A stretch of DNA of 56,123 bases. It comes from Melioribacter roseus (GTDB lineage: Bacteria; Bacteroidota; Ignavibacteria; Ignavibacteriales; Melioribacteraceae). Below, in pieces: positions 35,349 to 44,409 of this stretch. How positions within the stretch are numbered: position 1 is the stretch's first letter; every line of letters begins with the position of its first letter. A program made the position numbers and the translations under genes. The DNA is taken from contig DYLN01000007.1 of NCBI GenBank assembly GCA_020722085.1, positions 1 through 56,123 of the forward strand, read 5' to 3'. The notes beneath the pieces were generated by a model, which ran no database searches, was not told where the DNA came from, and worked only from the letters and a program-made list of their open reading frames with translations.

Positions 35349-36197
35349 TTAACTATAAGTAAATACAAGCGCAAGCCATTCGTCTTTGATCTTTTTCTCG
35401 ACGAAATGGAAGTCTAAGGAGGTGTATTTATTTAGAGTTTCTTTTTCATCAGCTATTAAAAGACCGGAGATAATTAATTTGCCGGTCTTTTTTATTTTTG
35501 CTCTTATCTGTTCTGCAATTTCCAGCAAGATATTTTTATTAATATTCGCAGCAATTAAATCGAAATCATATTCGTCAATTTTATTTATTTCAGATAGTTT
35601 AATACTTACTTTTTCTTCGAGTTTGTTTGCTTTTACATTTTCAATCCCGTTGTATAAACACCATTCGTCGTTATCGATTCCTAAAGCATAAGCTGCTCCT
35701 AATTTTACTGCTGCGATTGCAAGGATACCCGTGCCGGAACCTATGTCTAAAACTTTATCTCCTTCTTTAATGTACTTTTCAATAAGATTCAGCATAAGCT
35801 GAGTTGTTTGATGTTCACCTGTTCCGAAGGACATTTTGGGATCAATTGTTATTATTATTTGTCCCGGTTTGGCAGTATAATTTTTAAAAGAAGGTTTAAT
35901 TACAATTTTTTCCGTCACCTCAACTACGCGTACTTTTTTTTCCCACTCTTCGTTCCAGTTTTTATCTTCTAACAATTCTTCGGTTATTTTGTAATTATTT
36001 ATCAGTTTTTCTGCTGCAATTTTGTTCAGAATATTTTCGATGTTCTTTTTGCTTACACCGGAATTTTCAACACTGTAAATTATCAACTCGGATTCGTTTT
36101 CTGCGACTCCCGATATATTAAGTTCCCACAATTCTCCCGAAATTATATCCGGTATAAAAGGTTCTGAAGTTATTTTGAATTGTTTATAATATTTCAT
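35349..36197 (-). CDS. prmA: Ribosomal protein L11 methyltransferase
   Basis: A 282-residue SAM-dependent methyltransferase that trimethylates ribosomal protein L11. The SAM motif I is VLDIGSGTGILAIAAVKLGA, preceded by the PrmA-specific KMSFGTGEHQTTQLML; motif IV is LIAANINKNILLEIA. The N-terminal substrate-recognition domain is present (about 1-100). ATG at 36197, three bases after the dacB stop, is taken as start. It ends the tatD-dacB-prmA run. Confidence 0.93.
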   Translation of the reverse strand: MKYYKQFKITSEPFIPDIISGELWELNISGVAENESELIIYSVENSGVSKKNIENILNKIAAEKLINNYKITEELLEDKNWNEEWEKKVRVVEVTEKIVIKPSFKNYTAKPGQIIITIDPKMSFGTGEHQTTQLMLNLIEKYIKEGDKVLDIGSGTGILAIAAVKLGAAYALGIDNDEWCLYNGIENVKANKLEEKVSIKLSEINKIDEYDFDLIAANINKNILLEIAEQIRAKIKKTGKLIISGLLIADEKETLNKYTSLDFHFVEKKIKDEWLALVFTYS

Positions 36198-36199
36198 TT

Positions 36200-37693
36200 T
36201 TAAAGACCGGATAATATCCGGCAAATTTCATCTTGGATTTTTCTGGCTTTTGCAGAACTGCCGGCAAAATGCTGCACCAAAATAGAAAAACAAATTAAAC
36301 GTCCGGATTGAGCCTCTAAATATCCTGATAGATTACTTACCCCGCTTAGAGTGCCGGTTTTTGCTGTAATTTTTTGGTAAGTAGTTGAGTCCTTTAGCCT
36401 GTTCTTCAAAGTTCCATCCTTGCCCGAAACAGGCAGTGCGTTGATAAGTCGTTTGTAATTATTGTAGTCATTTTTGTAAGTATATTTTAATAATCCGGCG
36501 AGCAATTCTGCAGATATCAAATTGTATTCGGAAAGACCTGAGCCGTCTACTATTCTATAATTTTTAGGATTGTAGCCGGCGAGAGTAATTAAACTATCAA
36601 TTAACTTAATTCCCTTTTTTGCAGTAGCTGGTTTTCCGTAAAGCTCCATTCCTGTGGTGCGAAGCAGCAGTTCTGCGCTCAAGTTATCGGATTGTTTGTC
36701 CATGTAGACTAGCAAACTGTCTAACGGTCTGCTGAATTCTATAAGTTTTGTTGCACCTGAAGGCAGTGTAAGTGTGTCTCTTACATCGCCGATTTCAATT
36801 CCGTTTTTTTCAAATTGTTCTTTGGCAAGGGAAATAAAATATTTTTCGGGGTGAACAACATTTAATTCGATGCTGTCTTTTTTGGAATGAACAGATAAAT
36901 AACCCGATGCGGTGAAATCGTTTTTGTTGTTGAGCCAGTCTCGTGTAATTTCAAAATCGGATGTATCACTGTTGGTTGTTTCTGATAAATTTTTGAAATT
37001 ATAAAATTTGCTTTCAGGTTTAACTTCGATGGAAACAGTGGAGCCGGCTGTGTCAGGTTGGTAAATAAACTTAACTCCATTTCTATTAATTGAAAGCGGT
37101 GAAAGATAAGGGTTATAAATTTCTGGATTGTCATCCCACATCCAGCCGCTTCCAAAATAAAGAGAATCCATCATGCTCACATCAGCATAAATATTGCCGT
37201 TAATTTTTCTGATACCCAACTCTTTGGTTGCATAAGCAATTGAATCAAGGTCCCTTGTTGAAAACTCAGCATCGAATCCGCCAGTAAATATTAAGTCACC
37301 GTTTATGACCGAATCTTCTCTTGTTCCGTTATAATATGCGCTTGTTCTCAGCTTGTAATCTTCCGGCAGAAATTTAAGAGCCGAAAGAGAAGTAAGTAAT
37401 TTTAGATTTGAAGCAGGATGGAATAATTGTTTTTCATTTTTTCTGTATAGATATTTTTCGTTTGTCAAATCATAAATATCAATTCCTATCTGGCTCGACT
37501 TGAAAAATTCATCTTGCAAAAGGGTAGCTATTTCTTCTTTTATTTTTTCTTCTTTATTAAGCTCAGTAATTGGACGTAATGTAGAAACTCCTACAGAACA
37601 TGACGTTAAGAATGAAATGAATAAAAACGGTAATGCCGCCAATGCCGGCATTTTTAATAAGAATGTTTTGCAAAATAAATTCTTTGTTTCCAT
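36200..37693 (-). CDS. dacB: D-alanyl-D-alanine carboxypeptidase/endopeptidase (PBP4 type), probable lipoprotein
   Basis: A 497-residue class C penicillin-binding protein (peptidase S13) that trims or cleaves peptidoglycan peptide crosslinks. Catalytic motifs are SxxK in HPASNLKLL, the SGLSEYN segment (SxN region) and KTG in ITAKTGTLSGVSN. The N-terminus has a hydrophobic signal ending LTSC, a good lipobox, so the enzyme is probably tethered to a membrane in the periplasm. It lies 19 bases after the TatD-radical SAM gene and three before prmA. Confidence 0.92.
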   Translation of the reverse strand: METKNLFCKTFLLKMPALAALPFLFISFLTSCSVGVSTLRPITELNKEEKIKEEIATLLQDEFFKSSQIGIDIYDLTNEKYLYRKNEKQLFHPASNLKLLTSLSALKFLPEDYKLRTSAYYNGTREDSVINGDLIFTGGFDAEFSTRDLDSIAYATKELGIRKINGNIYADVSMMDSLYFGSGWMWDDNPEIYNPYLSPLSINRNGVKFIYQPDTAGSTVSIEVKPESKFYNFKNLSETTNSDTSDFEITRDWLNNKNDFTASGYLSVHSKKDSIELNVVHPEKYFISLAKEQFEKNGIEIGDVRDTLTLPSGATKLIEFSRPLDSLLVYMDKQSDNLSAELLLRTTGMELYGKPATAKKGIKLIDSLITLAGYNPKNYRIVDGSGLSEYNLISAELLAGLLKYTYKNDYNNYKRLINALPVSGKDGTLKNRLKDSTTYQKITAKTGTLSGVSNLSGYLEAQSGRLICFSILVQHFAGSSAKARKIQDEICRILSGL

Positions 37694-37712
37694 GGGCGCC
37701 TTTTATGGTTGT

Positions 37713-39071
37713 CTAAAAATACTCCCGCAATCTGAAATCTACGCCGAGTTCTTCGGTAACAAATTTTTTTGCGGCTTCTTTATCTACTTCATTTAATCCG
37801 ACGATAGACATTACAACATGTGAGTATTTGTTTGCTTTCTTTGCAAAGTCAATCATTTCGGTATGCATTTCCGGTTTAACGCGCATTAACTCGGCATATT
37901 GATTCGGATCAGTTGAGTTTAAGCTGATTGAGACGGTATCTATTAATCCTTTCATCTCAGGAGTAATATCTTTTTTGTTAATAAAATTACCGTGCCCGTC
38001 GGTATTTAATCTTGTGCTGCCTCCGTTTTCCTTTACATATTTTGCGATTTCCTTTACTACTTCCCACCTGATCGTTGGCTCGCCGTAACCGCAAAAAACT
38101 ATCTCTTTGAATTTTTTAGGGTCGCCGATTTCTCGAATATAAACGTTGGCATCCGGCTCCTCGGACTTCTTCATTTTAAGATTATATCCGTTAATAACTG
38201 CTTCTCCTTTACGATCGCAGAAAACACAATCGGCATTGCATCTGTTTGTAACATTGATGTAAAGAGACCGTCCGATTTGATAAGTAAAGCTTAATTGTGG
38301 TTTCATACCAATTCCAAAAAGTTTATAAGCATTATACGAAGTGGCTTTTGCAACATCCTCAACTCTAAGGTTATGAACTTCCGCTATTTTTTCTGCTATT
38401 AATTTGATGTTGGAAGGTTCGTTTCGCTGTCCTCTCAGCGGAACCGGTGTCATAAACGGTGAATCGGTTTCAAGAAGAAGATTTTCAATGGAAACCCTTG
38501 AAAGAATTTTCCTGATATTATCTGCCTTTTTGAAAGTAACATTGCCTGTGAACGAAACGAAATGATGCATTTCAACAAGTTCGCGCGCATCCTCAACCGT
38601 GCCGGCAAAACAATGAAATTGTGCGTGCAGATTTTTGTCTTTATACTTTCTTACGATTTTCATTATATCGTCATTCGATTCGCGGTTATGAACGATAATC
38701 GGCAGTTTGAGTTTTATTGCCAGTTCAATCTGTGATTCGAACGCTTGAATTTGAATTTCGCGCGGGGAAAAATCATAAAAATAATCCAGTCCGATTTCAC
38801 CGACTGCTACAACTTTTTTGTTTTCGGCGAGTTCCTCAATCTGATTTATTAATGAATCGTTCCATTCTTTGGTATCGTGCGGATGAACGCCTACCGCAGC
38901 ATAAATAAAATCGTATTTTTCGGAAAGTTCAATCGCCTGAACAGAAGAAGCAATATTTGTTGCCGGAACAATTATATAACTTATTCCAGAATCTTTAGCT
39001 CTGTTGATTACACCGGCTAAATCGCTGTTAAAGTTTGGATAGAATAAATGTGCATGTGTATCTATGAACAT
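37713..39071 (-). CDS. TatD-family metal-dependent hydrolase fused to a radical SAM domain
   Basis: A 452-residue two-domain protein. Residues 1-254 are a full TatD barrel: DTHAHL, GVHPHD, VGEIGLDY, IIVHNRES, HCFAG and LLETDSPFM, with a metal-dependent DNase or hydrolase role. Residues 262-452 are a radical SAM domain with the 4Fe-4S ligands Cys278, Cys282 and Cys285 (NRCNADCVFC), CGYGEPTIRW as the GGE-like SAM block and a barrel after it. This second part matches the TatD-linked radical SAM family, usually a separate neighbouring gene. The reaction of the radical SAM part is unknown. ATG at 39071 is preferred to a TTG at 39086. Confidence 0.9.
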   Translation of the reverse strand: MFIDTHAHLFYPNFNSDLAGVINRAKDSGISYIIVPATNIASSVQAIELSEKYDFIYAAVGVHPHDTKEWNDSLINQIEELAENKKVVAVGEIGLDYFYDFSPREIQIQAFESQIELAIKLKLPIIVHNRESNDDIMKIVRKYKDKNLHAQFHCFAGTVEDARELVEMHHFVSFTGNVTFKKADNIRKILSRVSIENLLLETDSPFMTPVPLRGQRNEPSNIKLIAEKIAEVHNLRVEDVAKATSYNAYKLFGIGMKPQLSFTYQIGRSLYINVTNRCNADCVFCDRKGEAVINGYNLKMKKSEEPDANVYIREIGDPKKFKEIVFCGYGEPTIRWEVVKEIAKYVKENGGSTRLNTDGHGNFINKKDITPEMKGLIDTVSISLNSTDPNQYAELMRVKPEMHTEMIDFAKKANKYSHVVMSIVGLNEVDKEAAKKFVTEELGVDFRLREYF

Positions 39072-39188
39072 AATTAACTTTCGCAATTTTCCAGAGCAAA
39101 TTTACTTATTTTACTAAAGTTACACATATATATTATAACTTCTTTTACTGAGCATTGAGAGTGAATATTGGTAATTATGTTTTATTGG

Positions 39189-40184
39189 TTATTTAATCTC
39201 GCCAATTACTAATCCTTTTTCACCAACTTTTCGAGAAATAGTCAGTACTTTGTCAACATCTGCTTTATTTGCAATGGCAATTAAGCCTATTCCTATATTA
39301 AAAACTTCTCTCATTTCTGAGTCGGAAACTTTTCCGGTTTCTTTTATCAGCTTAAATATTGGCGGCAGTTCCCACGCATTCCAGTCAATAGAAATTGAAA
39401 AGCCTTTAGGCACAACTCTTTTCGTATTTCCGACTATTCCTCCGCCGGTGATGTGAGAAAAAGCTTTGATTTTAACATTACCGGTTAATTTTTTTATCAA
39501 TCTCAAATACGACTTATGGATTTTTAACAATTCATCGCCTATAGTCATCTCCAGTATATCCGGTTTGTCGTTCACCTTAAATTTTTCAAAAAGAACTTTT
39601 CTTGCCAGTGAATAGCCGTTAGTGTGCAGTCCGCTGGAACTGAACCCAATTAATACGTCACCTTTTTTTACGGTATTTCCGTTAATTATTTTATTTTTTT
39701 CTACAATGCCTACAATAGTTCCCGACATATCATATTCCTGTTCGCTGTAGAAGCCGGGCATTTCGGCAGTTTCACCTCCAACTAATGCAACGTTGTTTTC
39801 ACGGCATGCTTTGGCAAATCCTTCAATAATCTGTGTTGCTGTTGTCTGATTCAATTTTCCAAAAGCGAGGTAATCCATAAAAAATTGTGGTTCGGCACCG
39901 CAGACAGCAATGTCGTTTACACAATGATTTACAAGGTCCTGACCGACAGTGTTGTGTTTGTTCATCATAAAAGCAATTTTTATTTTTGTCCCAACGCCGT
40001 CCACACTTGAGACAAGTACAGGATGGCTGTATTTTTTAAGATCAATATTATAAAATGCGCCGAAGTGACCGATTCCCGACAGAACATTTTTATTAAACGT
40101 AGTTTTCGCAAGATGTTTAATTTTAGTGACAGTTTCATCTCCCGCGTTAATATCTACGCCGGAAGCTTTATATAGTATACCCAA
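39189..40184 (-). CDS. purM: Phosphoribosylformylglycinamidine cyclo-ligase
   Basis: Makes AIR from FGAM with ATP in purine synthesis. The 331-residue protein has the PurM blocks YKASGVDINAGDETV, SSVDGVGTKIKIA, HCVNDIAVCGAEPQFFMDY, VGGETAEMPGFY, GFSSSGLHTNGYSLAR and HITGGGIVGN. The start is best put at TTG 40184: GAGGG lies six bases before it and the protein then begins at the usual place. The ATG at 40199 has no ribosome binding site and would include the GAGGG in the coding sequence. It is divergent from hrcA. Confidence 0.95.
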   Translation of the reverse strand: MGILYKASGVDINAGDETVTKIKHLAKTTFNKNVLSGIGHFGAFYNIDLKKYSHPVLVSSVDGVGTKIKIAFMMNKHNTVGQDLVNHCVNDIAVCGAEPQFFMDYLAFGKLNQTTATQIIEGFAKACRENNVALVGGETAEMPGFYSEQEYDMSGTIVGIVEKNKIINGNTVKKGDVLIGFSSSGLHTNGYSLARKVLFEKFKVNDKPDILEMTIGDELLKIHKSYLRLIKKLTGNVKIKAFSHITGGGIVGNTKRVVPKGFSISIDWNAWELPPIFKLIKETGKVSDSEMREVFNIGIGLIAIANKADVDKVLTISRKVGEKGLVIGEIK

Positions 40185-40393
40185 TTTTACCCTCAACATT
40201 TATTTAGCGAATACCAAAATAAAACGATAAATTCTAAAGTGAAACTTTAATAGCAGATTTTCTGTTAAAATTGACGTTTACAAAGACTTTTCAGTGCGTT
40301 TACTTCATCTAATCTAATGCAAAGTTTAACTTTTTTTAATAGTTTTAACACTTGAATTTTGTAAGTATATGTAAAATTTGAAGAAGTTGTTTT

Positions 40394-41440
40394 ATGAACC
40401 AAGATATACTTAAAGAAAGAGAAAAAGCAATATTGCGGTATGTGATTCACCAATTTATTCTTAATGCAACACCGGTAGGCTCGCGTTTTATTTCTAAAAA
40501 ATACAATCTTGGCTTGTCACCGGCAACTATCCGGAATATTATGTCCGATCTGGAGGACATGGGTTACTTAAATCATCCGCACACATCTGCCGGGCGTATC
40601 CCAACAGATAAAGGTTACAGAGTCTACGTAGATTCGCTTATGGATCCGCCGGTTCTGAATAAAAAAATGAAGGAATTTATCGACGTAAATTTTGATACGG
40701 ATTTTTCTGATGCTGAAGAATTGTTGCGAATAACCTCCTATGTATTAAGTGAACTGACAAACCAGCTTGCATTGGTTTCTTACCCTAAATTGGATCATGC
40801 AGTTCTTGAAAAAATTCAGATTGTAAGATTATCATCAACGAGAATTCTGGTTGTTGTCAGCATAAAATCCGGCATAGTTAGAACTATAACACTTGAAATA
40901 AATGCTGAATCAAAAGAAGAGCATATCGAAGCAGTTCAAAATTATTTGAATGAAAAGCTGTGTGGACTCACATTTACTGAAATTAAAAATACATTTGAAG
41001 AAAGAATGCGGGATATAAACAAAGAGTCGCTCAAACCTGTTATTAGGGTTTTCCTCGATTCTGTTGATAAAATTTTTAAGGATAACATTTCGGAAAAAGC
41101 TTTTGTGAGCGGCACAAAAAATATTCTGAAGCAGCCGGAGTTTGAAGATCATTCAAATATTCAAAGCATAATAGAGTTGATCGAAGATCAGGATATAATA
41201 ATTCATATCCTTGATACCAAGCGGGAAACAGATCCAAATGACGTTTCAATAAGTATAGGAGGTGAAATTAACGACGAAAAACTTTCCGAGTATAGTATGA
41301 TAACAAAGGAATACGTCATTGGTGATATAAAAGGAACGCTTGGTATTATGGGACCAAAAAGAATGGAATATTCTAAAATGGTAGCCGCTATTGTTTATAT
41401 TGCGGAACAATTGTCAAAAGAATTGAAACAAATTGCTTAA
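40394..41440 (+). CDS. hrcA: Heat-inducible transcription repressor HrcA
   Basis: A 348-residue winged-helix repressor of chaperone operons that normally binds CIRCE sites and is kept active by GroEL. The N-terminal DNA-binding part (LKEREKAILRYVIHQFI, GSRFISKKYNLGLSPATIRNIMSDLEDMGYL, HTSAGRIPTDKGYRVYVD) is highly typical and the C-terminal GAF-like domain is complete (GPKRMEYSKMVAAIVYIAEQL). It heads a hrcA-grpE-dnaJ operon; no dnaK gene is in the window. I could not find a CIRCE sequence in the 190 bases upstream. Confidence 0.95.
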   Translation: MNQDILKEREKAILRYVIHQFILNATPVGSRFISKKYNLGLSPATIRNIMSDLEDMGYLNHPHTSAGRIPTDKGYRVYVDSLMDPPVLNKKMKEFIDVNFDTDFSDAEELLRITSYVLSELTNQLALVSYPKLDHAVLEKIQIVRLSSTRILVVVSIKSGIVRTITLEINAESKEEHIEAVQNYLNEKLCGLTFTEIKNTFEERMRDINKESLKPVIRVFLDSVDKIFKDNISEKAFVSGTKNILKQPEFEDHSNIQSIIELIEDQDIIIHILDTKRETDPNDVSISIGGEINDEKLSEYSMITKEYVIGDIKGTLGIMGPKRMEYSKMVAAIVYIAEQLSKELKQIA

Positions 41441-41456
41441 AGAACGGAGAAGAGTA

Positions 41457-42155
41457 ATGAAAAAGAAAAGTGAAAACGGTATGGACGAAAATACAAAACA
41501 CAAGAATGAACACAAAGCAGATGAGGAAAGTAGAAAAGAGGGAAATAAAATTGAAGTTGAAAGAGAAACGAGCCAACAGCAGGCGGAAGAAGAAAATAAA
41601 CAAAAAGAATTGGACGCAGCATTGAAAAAAATAGAAGAGCTTGAGAGACAAAATTCGGAACTGAAAGACATGCTTTTAAGAAAAGCTGCCGATTTTGAGA
41701 ATTACAAAAAACGAATTGAAAATGAGCAAAGAAGCTTTCTTGCTTTTGCTAATGAAAATCTAATTCTCGATATCCTGCCGGTTTATAACGACCTCGAGAG
41801 GTCTTTAAACCATATTGATGATGAAAACAATTTTGAATCGCTTAAAACCGGATTAAAATTGGTGTTTGATAAATTTAGTAAAATGCTTGAAGTACAGGGT
41901 GTCAAAAAAATTGAAGCGAAAGGAATGCCTTTTGACTTTAACTTACACGAAGCATTGATGCAGCGGCAGGCTGATAATGTTCCGCCCCATACTGTGCTTG
42001 AAGTTGTTGAACCTGGTTATTTGCTCAAAGATAAAGTGATTAAGCATGCAAAAGTAATCGTTAGCCAGGATTTACAGGAATATCATGAAGATAAAAAATC
42101 TGAAAATAATTTAAACACCGACGAAGCTTCGGAAGGAACAAAACAGAATGGATAA
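41457..42155 (+). CDS. grpE: Nucleotide exchange factor GrpE
   Basis: A 232-residue DnaK co-chaperone that releases ADP. A charged, Lys/Glu-rich N-terminal coiled coil (about 1-75) precedes the conserved part with [28 protein letters not shown] and the C-terminal beta-wing region [14 protein letters not shown] and [17 protein letters not shown] before the ATG at 41457 fixes the start; an upstream TTG would overlap hrcA. It overlaps dnaJ by eight bases. Confidence 0.94.
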   Translation: MKKKSENGMDENTKHKNEHKADEESRKEGNKIEVERETSQQQAEEENKQKELDAALKKIEELERQNSELKDMLLRKAADFENYKKRIENEQRSFLAFANENLILDILPVYNDLERSLNHIDDENNFESLKTGLKLVFDKFSKMLEVQGVKKIEAKGMPFDFNLHEALMQRQADNVPPHTVLEVVEPGYLLKDKVIKHAKVIVSQDLQEYHEDKKSENNLNTDEASEGTKQNG

Positions 42156-43269
42156 AAAAGATTATTACGAAATTCTTGGTCTGCCCAGAAACGCATCAAA
42201 AGATGATATAAAAAAGGCTTATAGAAAACTTGCAATGCAATATCACCCCGACCGTAATCCGGGCAATTCGGAAGCTGAAGAAAAATTTAAGGAAATAGCC
42301 GAAGCCTATGAAGTGCTAAGTAACGATGAAAAACGCGCCAAATATGATAGATTCGGTCACGGCGGACTTAGAGGCGGTACCGATTTTCATGAATGGAGTA
42401 ATGTTAATGATATATTTAGCCATTTCTCGGATATCTTTGGAAGTGCATTCGGCGGTTCTATATTTGATGATTTTTTTGGCACTTCCACCTCACAGCGTAC
42501 TAAACAGAGAACAACAGGAATTGCAGGCTCCGATTTAAGGGTAACTCTTAAATTAACTCTTGAAGAGATTGCTGTCGGCACAACAAAAAAAATTAAAATA
42601 AAAAAATATAGTAGATGTAACGTTTGCGGCGGCACTGGTGCTAAAAATAGTGCCTCGTTTAAAATGTGTCCTGTTTGTAACGGCACAGGCGAAATCCGTC
42701 AGGTTTCAAGATCAATTTTTGGGCAATTTGTTAATATTACGACATGTACCAATTGCGGCGGCACGGGAAAAGTTATTTCCGAGCCGTGTATGAAATGCAA
42801 AGGCGAAGGACGAATTTATGACGAAACCACTATCAAAATAAATGTACCTGCCGGTGTTTACAACGATAGTTACATGACTTTACGCGGCGAAGGAAATGCT
42901 GGTAAAAACGGCGGTGCGTCCGGTGATATAATAGTTGTCTTTCAGGAACTGCCTCATGAATATTTTACGAGAGATGGCGATAATGTAATTTATGAACTTT
43001 TCATTAGTTATTCGGATGCGGTACTTGGAACTGAAGTGGAAGTTCCAACACTTACCGGAAGAGCTAAACTGAAAATTGAACCCGGTATTCAACCGGGCAA
43101 ATTCTTGAAAATGCGTGAGAAGGGAATTCAGCATTTGCACGGTCATGGCGCCGGTGATGAGCTTGTGAGAGTAAATATTTATGTGCCTAAAAATATTAGC
43201 AGCAAAGAAAAAGAAATGCTGAAAGAACTTGCAAAAATGCCAAATATGAAACCACCGGGACAGAATTAA
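42148..43269 (+). CDS. dnaJ: Chaperone DnaJ
   Basis: A 373-residue type I Hsp40. The J domain (4-70) has HPD in [12 protein letters not shown], followed by a fairly short Gly/Phe segment (FGHGGLRGG to SIFDDFFG). The zinc domain has four CxxCxGxG repeats ([32 protein letters not shown]), then the two substrate-binding beta domains ([17 protein letters not shown]) and the dimerisation end. It works with DnaK and GrpE. The start overlaps the end of grpE, showing translational coupling. Confidence 0.96.
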   Translation: MDKKDYYEILGLPRNASKDDIKKAYRKLAMQYHPDRNPGNSEAEEKFKEIAEAYEVLSNDEKRAKYDRFGHGGLRGGTDFHEWSNVNDIFSHFSDIFGSAFGGSIFDDFFGTSTSQRTKQRTTGIAGSDLRVTLKLTLEEIAVGTTKKIKIKKYSRCNVCGGTGAKNSASFKMCPVCNGTGEIRQVSRSIFGQFVNITTCTNCGGTGKVISEPCMKCKGEGRIYDETTIKINVPAGVYNDSYMTLRGEGNAGKNGGASGDIIVVFQELPHEYFTRDGDNVIYELFISYSDAVLGTEVEVPTLTGRAKLKIEPGIQPGKFLKMREKGIQHLHGHGAGDELVRVNIYVPKNISSKEKEMLKELAKMPNMKPPGQN

Positions 43270-43321
43270 TCCTGTTCGGGAAGATTAATTAAAATAAGTT
43301 TTCGGAGAGCCTATTAATCTG

Positions 43322-43819
43322 TTGAACAAAATAAACCGGAAGATTGGGTTTACCGATACTGAAAGTAAGGTAGTTCTTTTTTTACTGGTTACATTTTTAA
43401 TCGGACTGACAATTCATTTCTTTAAGAAAAACGGCGCAGCTGAATACATAGATTTTGATTATTCAAAACAGGATAGTTTGTTTAATGCCGCAAACAATAA
43501 TGTTTTGGCGGGTGATGCTGCTCAAAAAAATGTGGAAAAAAATGTTGATTCTCAGCAGGAACTTTTAGATTTTAGAAACGAAAAAAATGAAAAAGAATAC
43601 CGCTCTGCAGAGGGTTCGGAATTAGAAAAGATAAATATTAATACAGCGGATTTGAAAACATTGACTTCTCTTCCTGGTATAGGACCCAAAACAGCGCAGA
43701 GCATTATTAACTATAGAAATAAAATAAAAAAATTTTCCAGGGCTGAAGAATTGCTGAATGTAAAAGGAATCGGCAATTCTAAGCTGGAACATATCAGGAA
43801 ACTTATCACTGTTAAATAA
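43322..43819 (+). CDS. ComEA-like membrane-anchored helix-hairpin-helix protein
   Basis: A 165-residue protein with one membrane helix near the N-terminus (about 17-34, VVLFLLVTFLIGLTIHF), a charged linker and a C-terminal double helix-hairpin-helix DNA-binding domain (NINTADLKTLTSLPGIGPKT and AEELLNVKGIGNSKLEHIRK). ComEA proteins bind incoming DNA in the periplasm during transformation; short HhH proteins of this kind are widespread and not all act in uptake. The start is TTG with a GGAGAG 11 bases upstream. It lies 52 bases after dnaJ and 25 before the next gene. Confidence 0.85.
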   Translation: MNKINRKIGFTDTESKVVLFLLVTFLIGLTIHFFKKNGAAEYIDFDYSKQDSLFNAANNNVLAGDAAQKNVEKNVDSQQELLDFRNEKNEKEYRSAEGSELEKININTADLKTLTSLPGIGPKTAQSIINYRNKIKKFSRAEELLNVKGIGNSKLEHIRKLITVK

Positions 43820-43844
43820 ATTTATTAATTCCGGAGGGAACTAA

Positions 43845-44402
43845 ATGCAATCAAAAGGCGAACCGTGGTATCTTCATGCTGGGTTGTATGCAGTAATTTT
43901 AATTCTTGTTTATTTATTAATCCGTGTTGCGATAATTGAACCGCAGGAAATTATGGAAAAAGAACAATATTATAAAGCCGAATCAAGACTTAGGATGTCC
44001 AACCTTCGGGAAGGCGAGAAACTATGGCAGGCCCAATTTGGAAAATTTACCGATAAACTCGACAGCTTAATTATATTCTTGAAATCAAGTCCTTCCGTTG
44101 AGAAAGCTATGAATAGTGTTGACTCGATTACCGGAAGACCCGCCAATCCGTTTGTTAAATTAACAGATGGTAATTATAGCTGGGACTCGTTGTTACATAC
44201 CCCGAAATCACATCTGCCGTACACTTTGAAGGTTGATACATCGACTAATTATGATACCGTTATTAGTCGGCGTGGTAAAATTGTTAGGATCGATTCTACA
44301 ATTAAAGTAGGTTCAAGGTATTTAATTGAGGACCCGGATGGATACGGGAAAATCGGCGACCTTTATAACGAAGCTTTAAAAAATACAGCTTCATGGGAAT
44401 AA
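43845..44402 (+). CDS. Hypothetical single-pass membrane protein
   Basis: A 185-residue protein I do not recognise. A membrane helix near the N-terminus (about 11-30, HAGLYAVILILVYLLIRVAI) is followed by a soluble, probably periplasmic, region with two predicted helices (EQYYKAESRLRMSNLREGEK) and a C-terminal part rich in beta-forming residues with charged turns (YDTVISRRGKIVRIDSTIKV). A strong GGAGG ribosome binding site precedes the ATG. It sits between the ComEA-like and PilM-like genes with short gaps, so a shared envelope or pilus-type role is possible but unproven. Confidence 0.75.
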   Translation: MQSKGEPWYLHAGLYAVILILVYLLIRVAIIEPQEIMEKEQYYKAESRLRMSNLREGEKLWQAQFGKFTDKLDSLIIFLKSSPSVEKAMNSVDSITGRPANPFVKLTDGNYSWDSLLHTPKSHLPYTLKVDTSTNYDTVISRRGKIVRIDSTIKVGSRYLIEDPDGYGKIGDLYNEALKNTASWE

Positions 44403-44409
44403 AGATGAA

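Noticed and set aside
40200-40393. CIRCE element before hrcA
   Set aside because: No TTAGCACTC / GAGTGCTAA pair is present; the best partial words are too weak to report.
41388-41671. Three overlapping minus-strand frames rich in Phe, Leu and Ser opposite grpE
   Set aside because: They mirror the Lys/Glu-rich coiled-coil codons of grpE. No ribosome binding site or family match.
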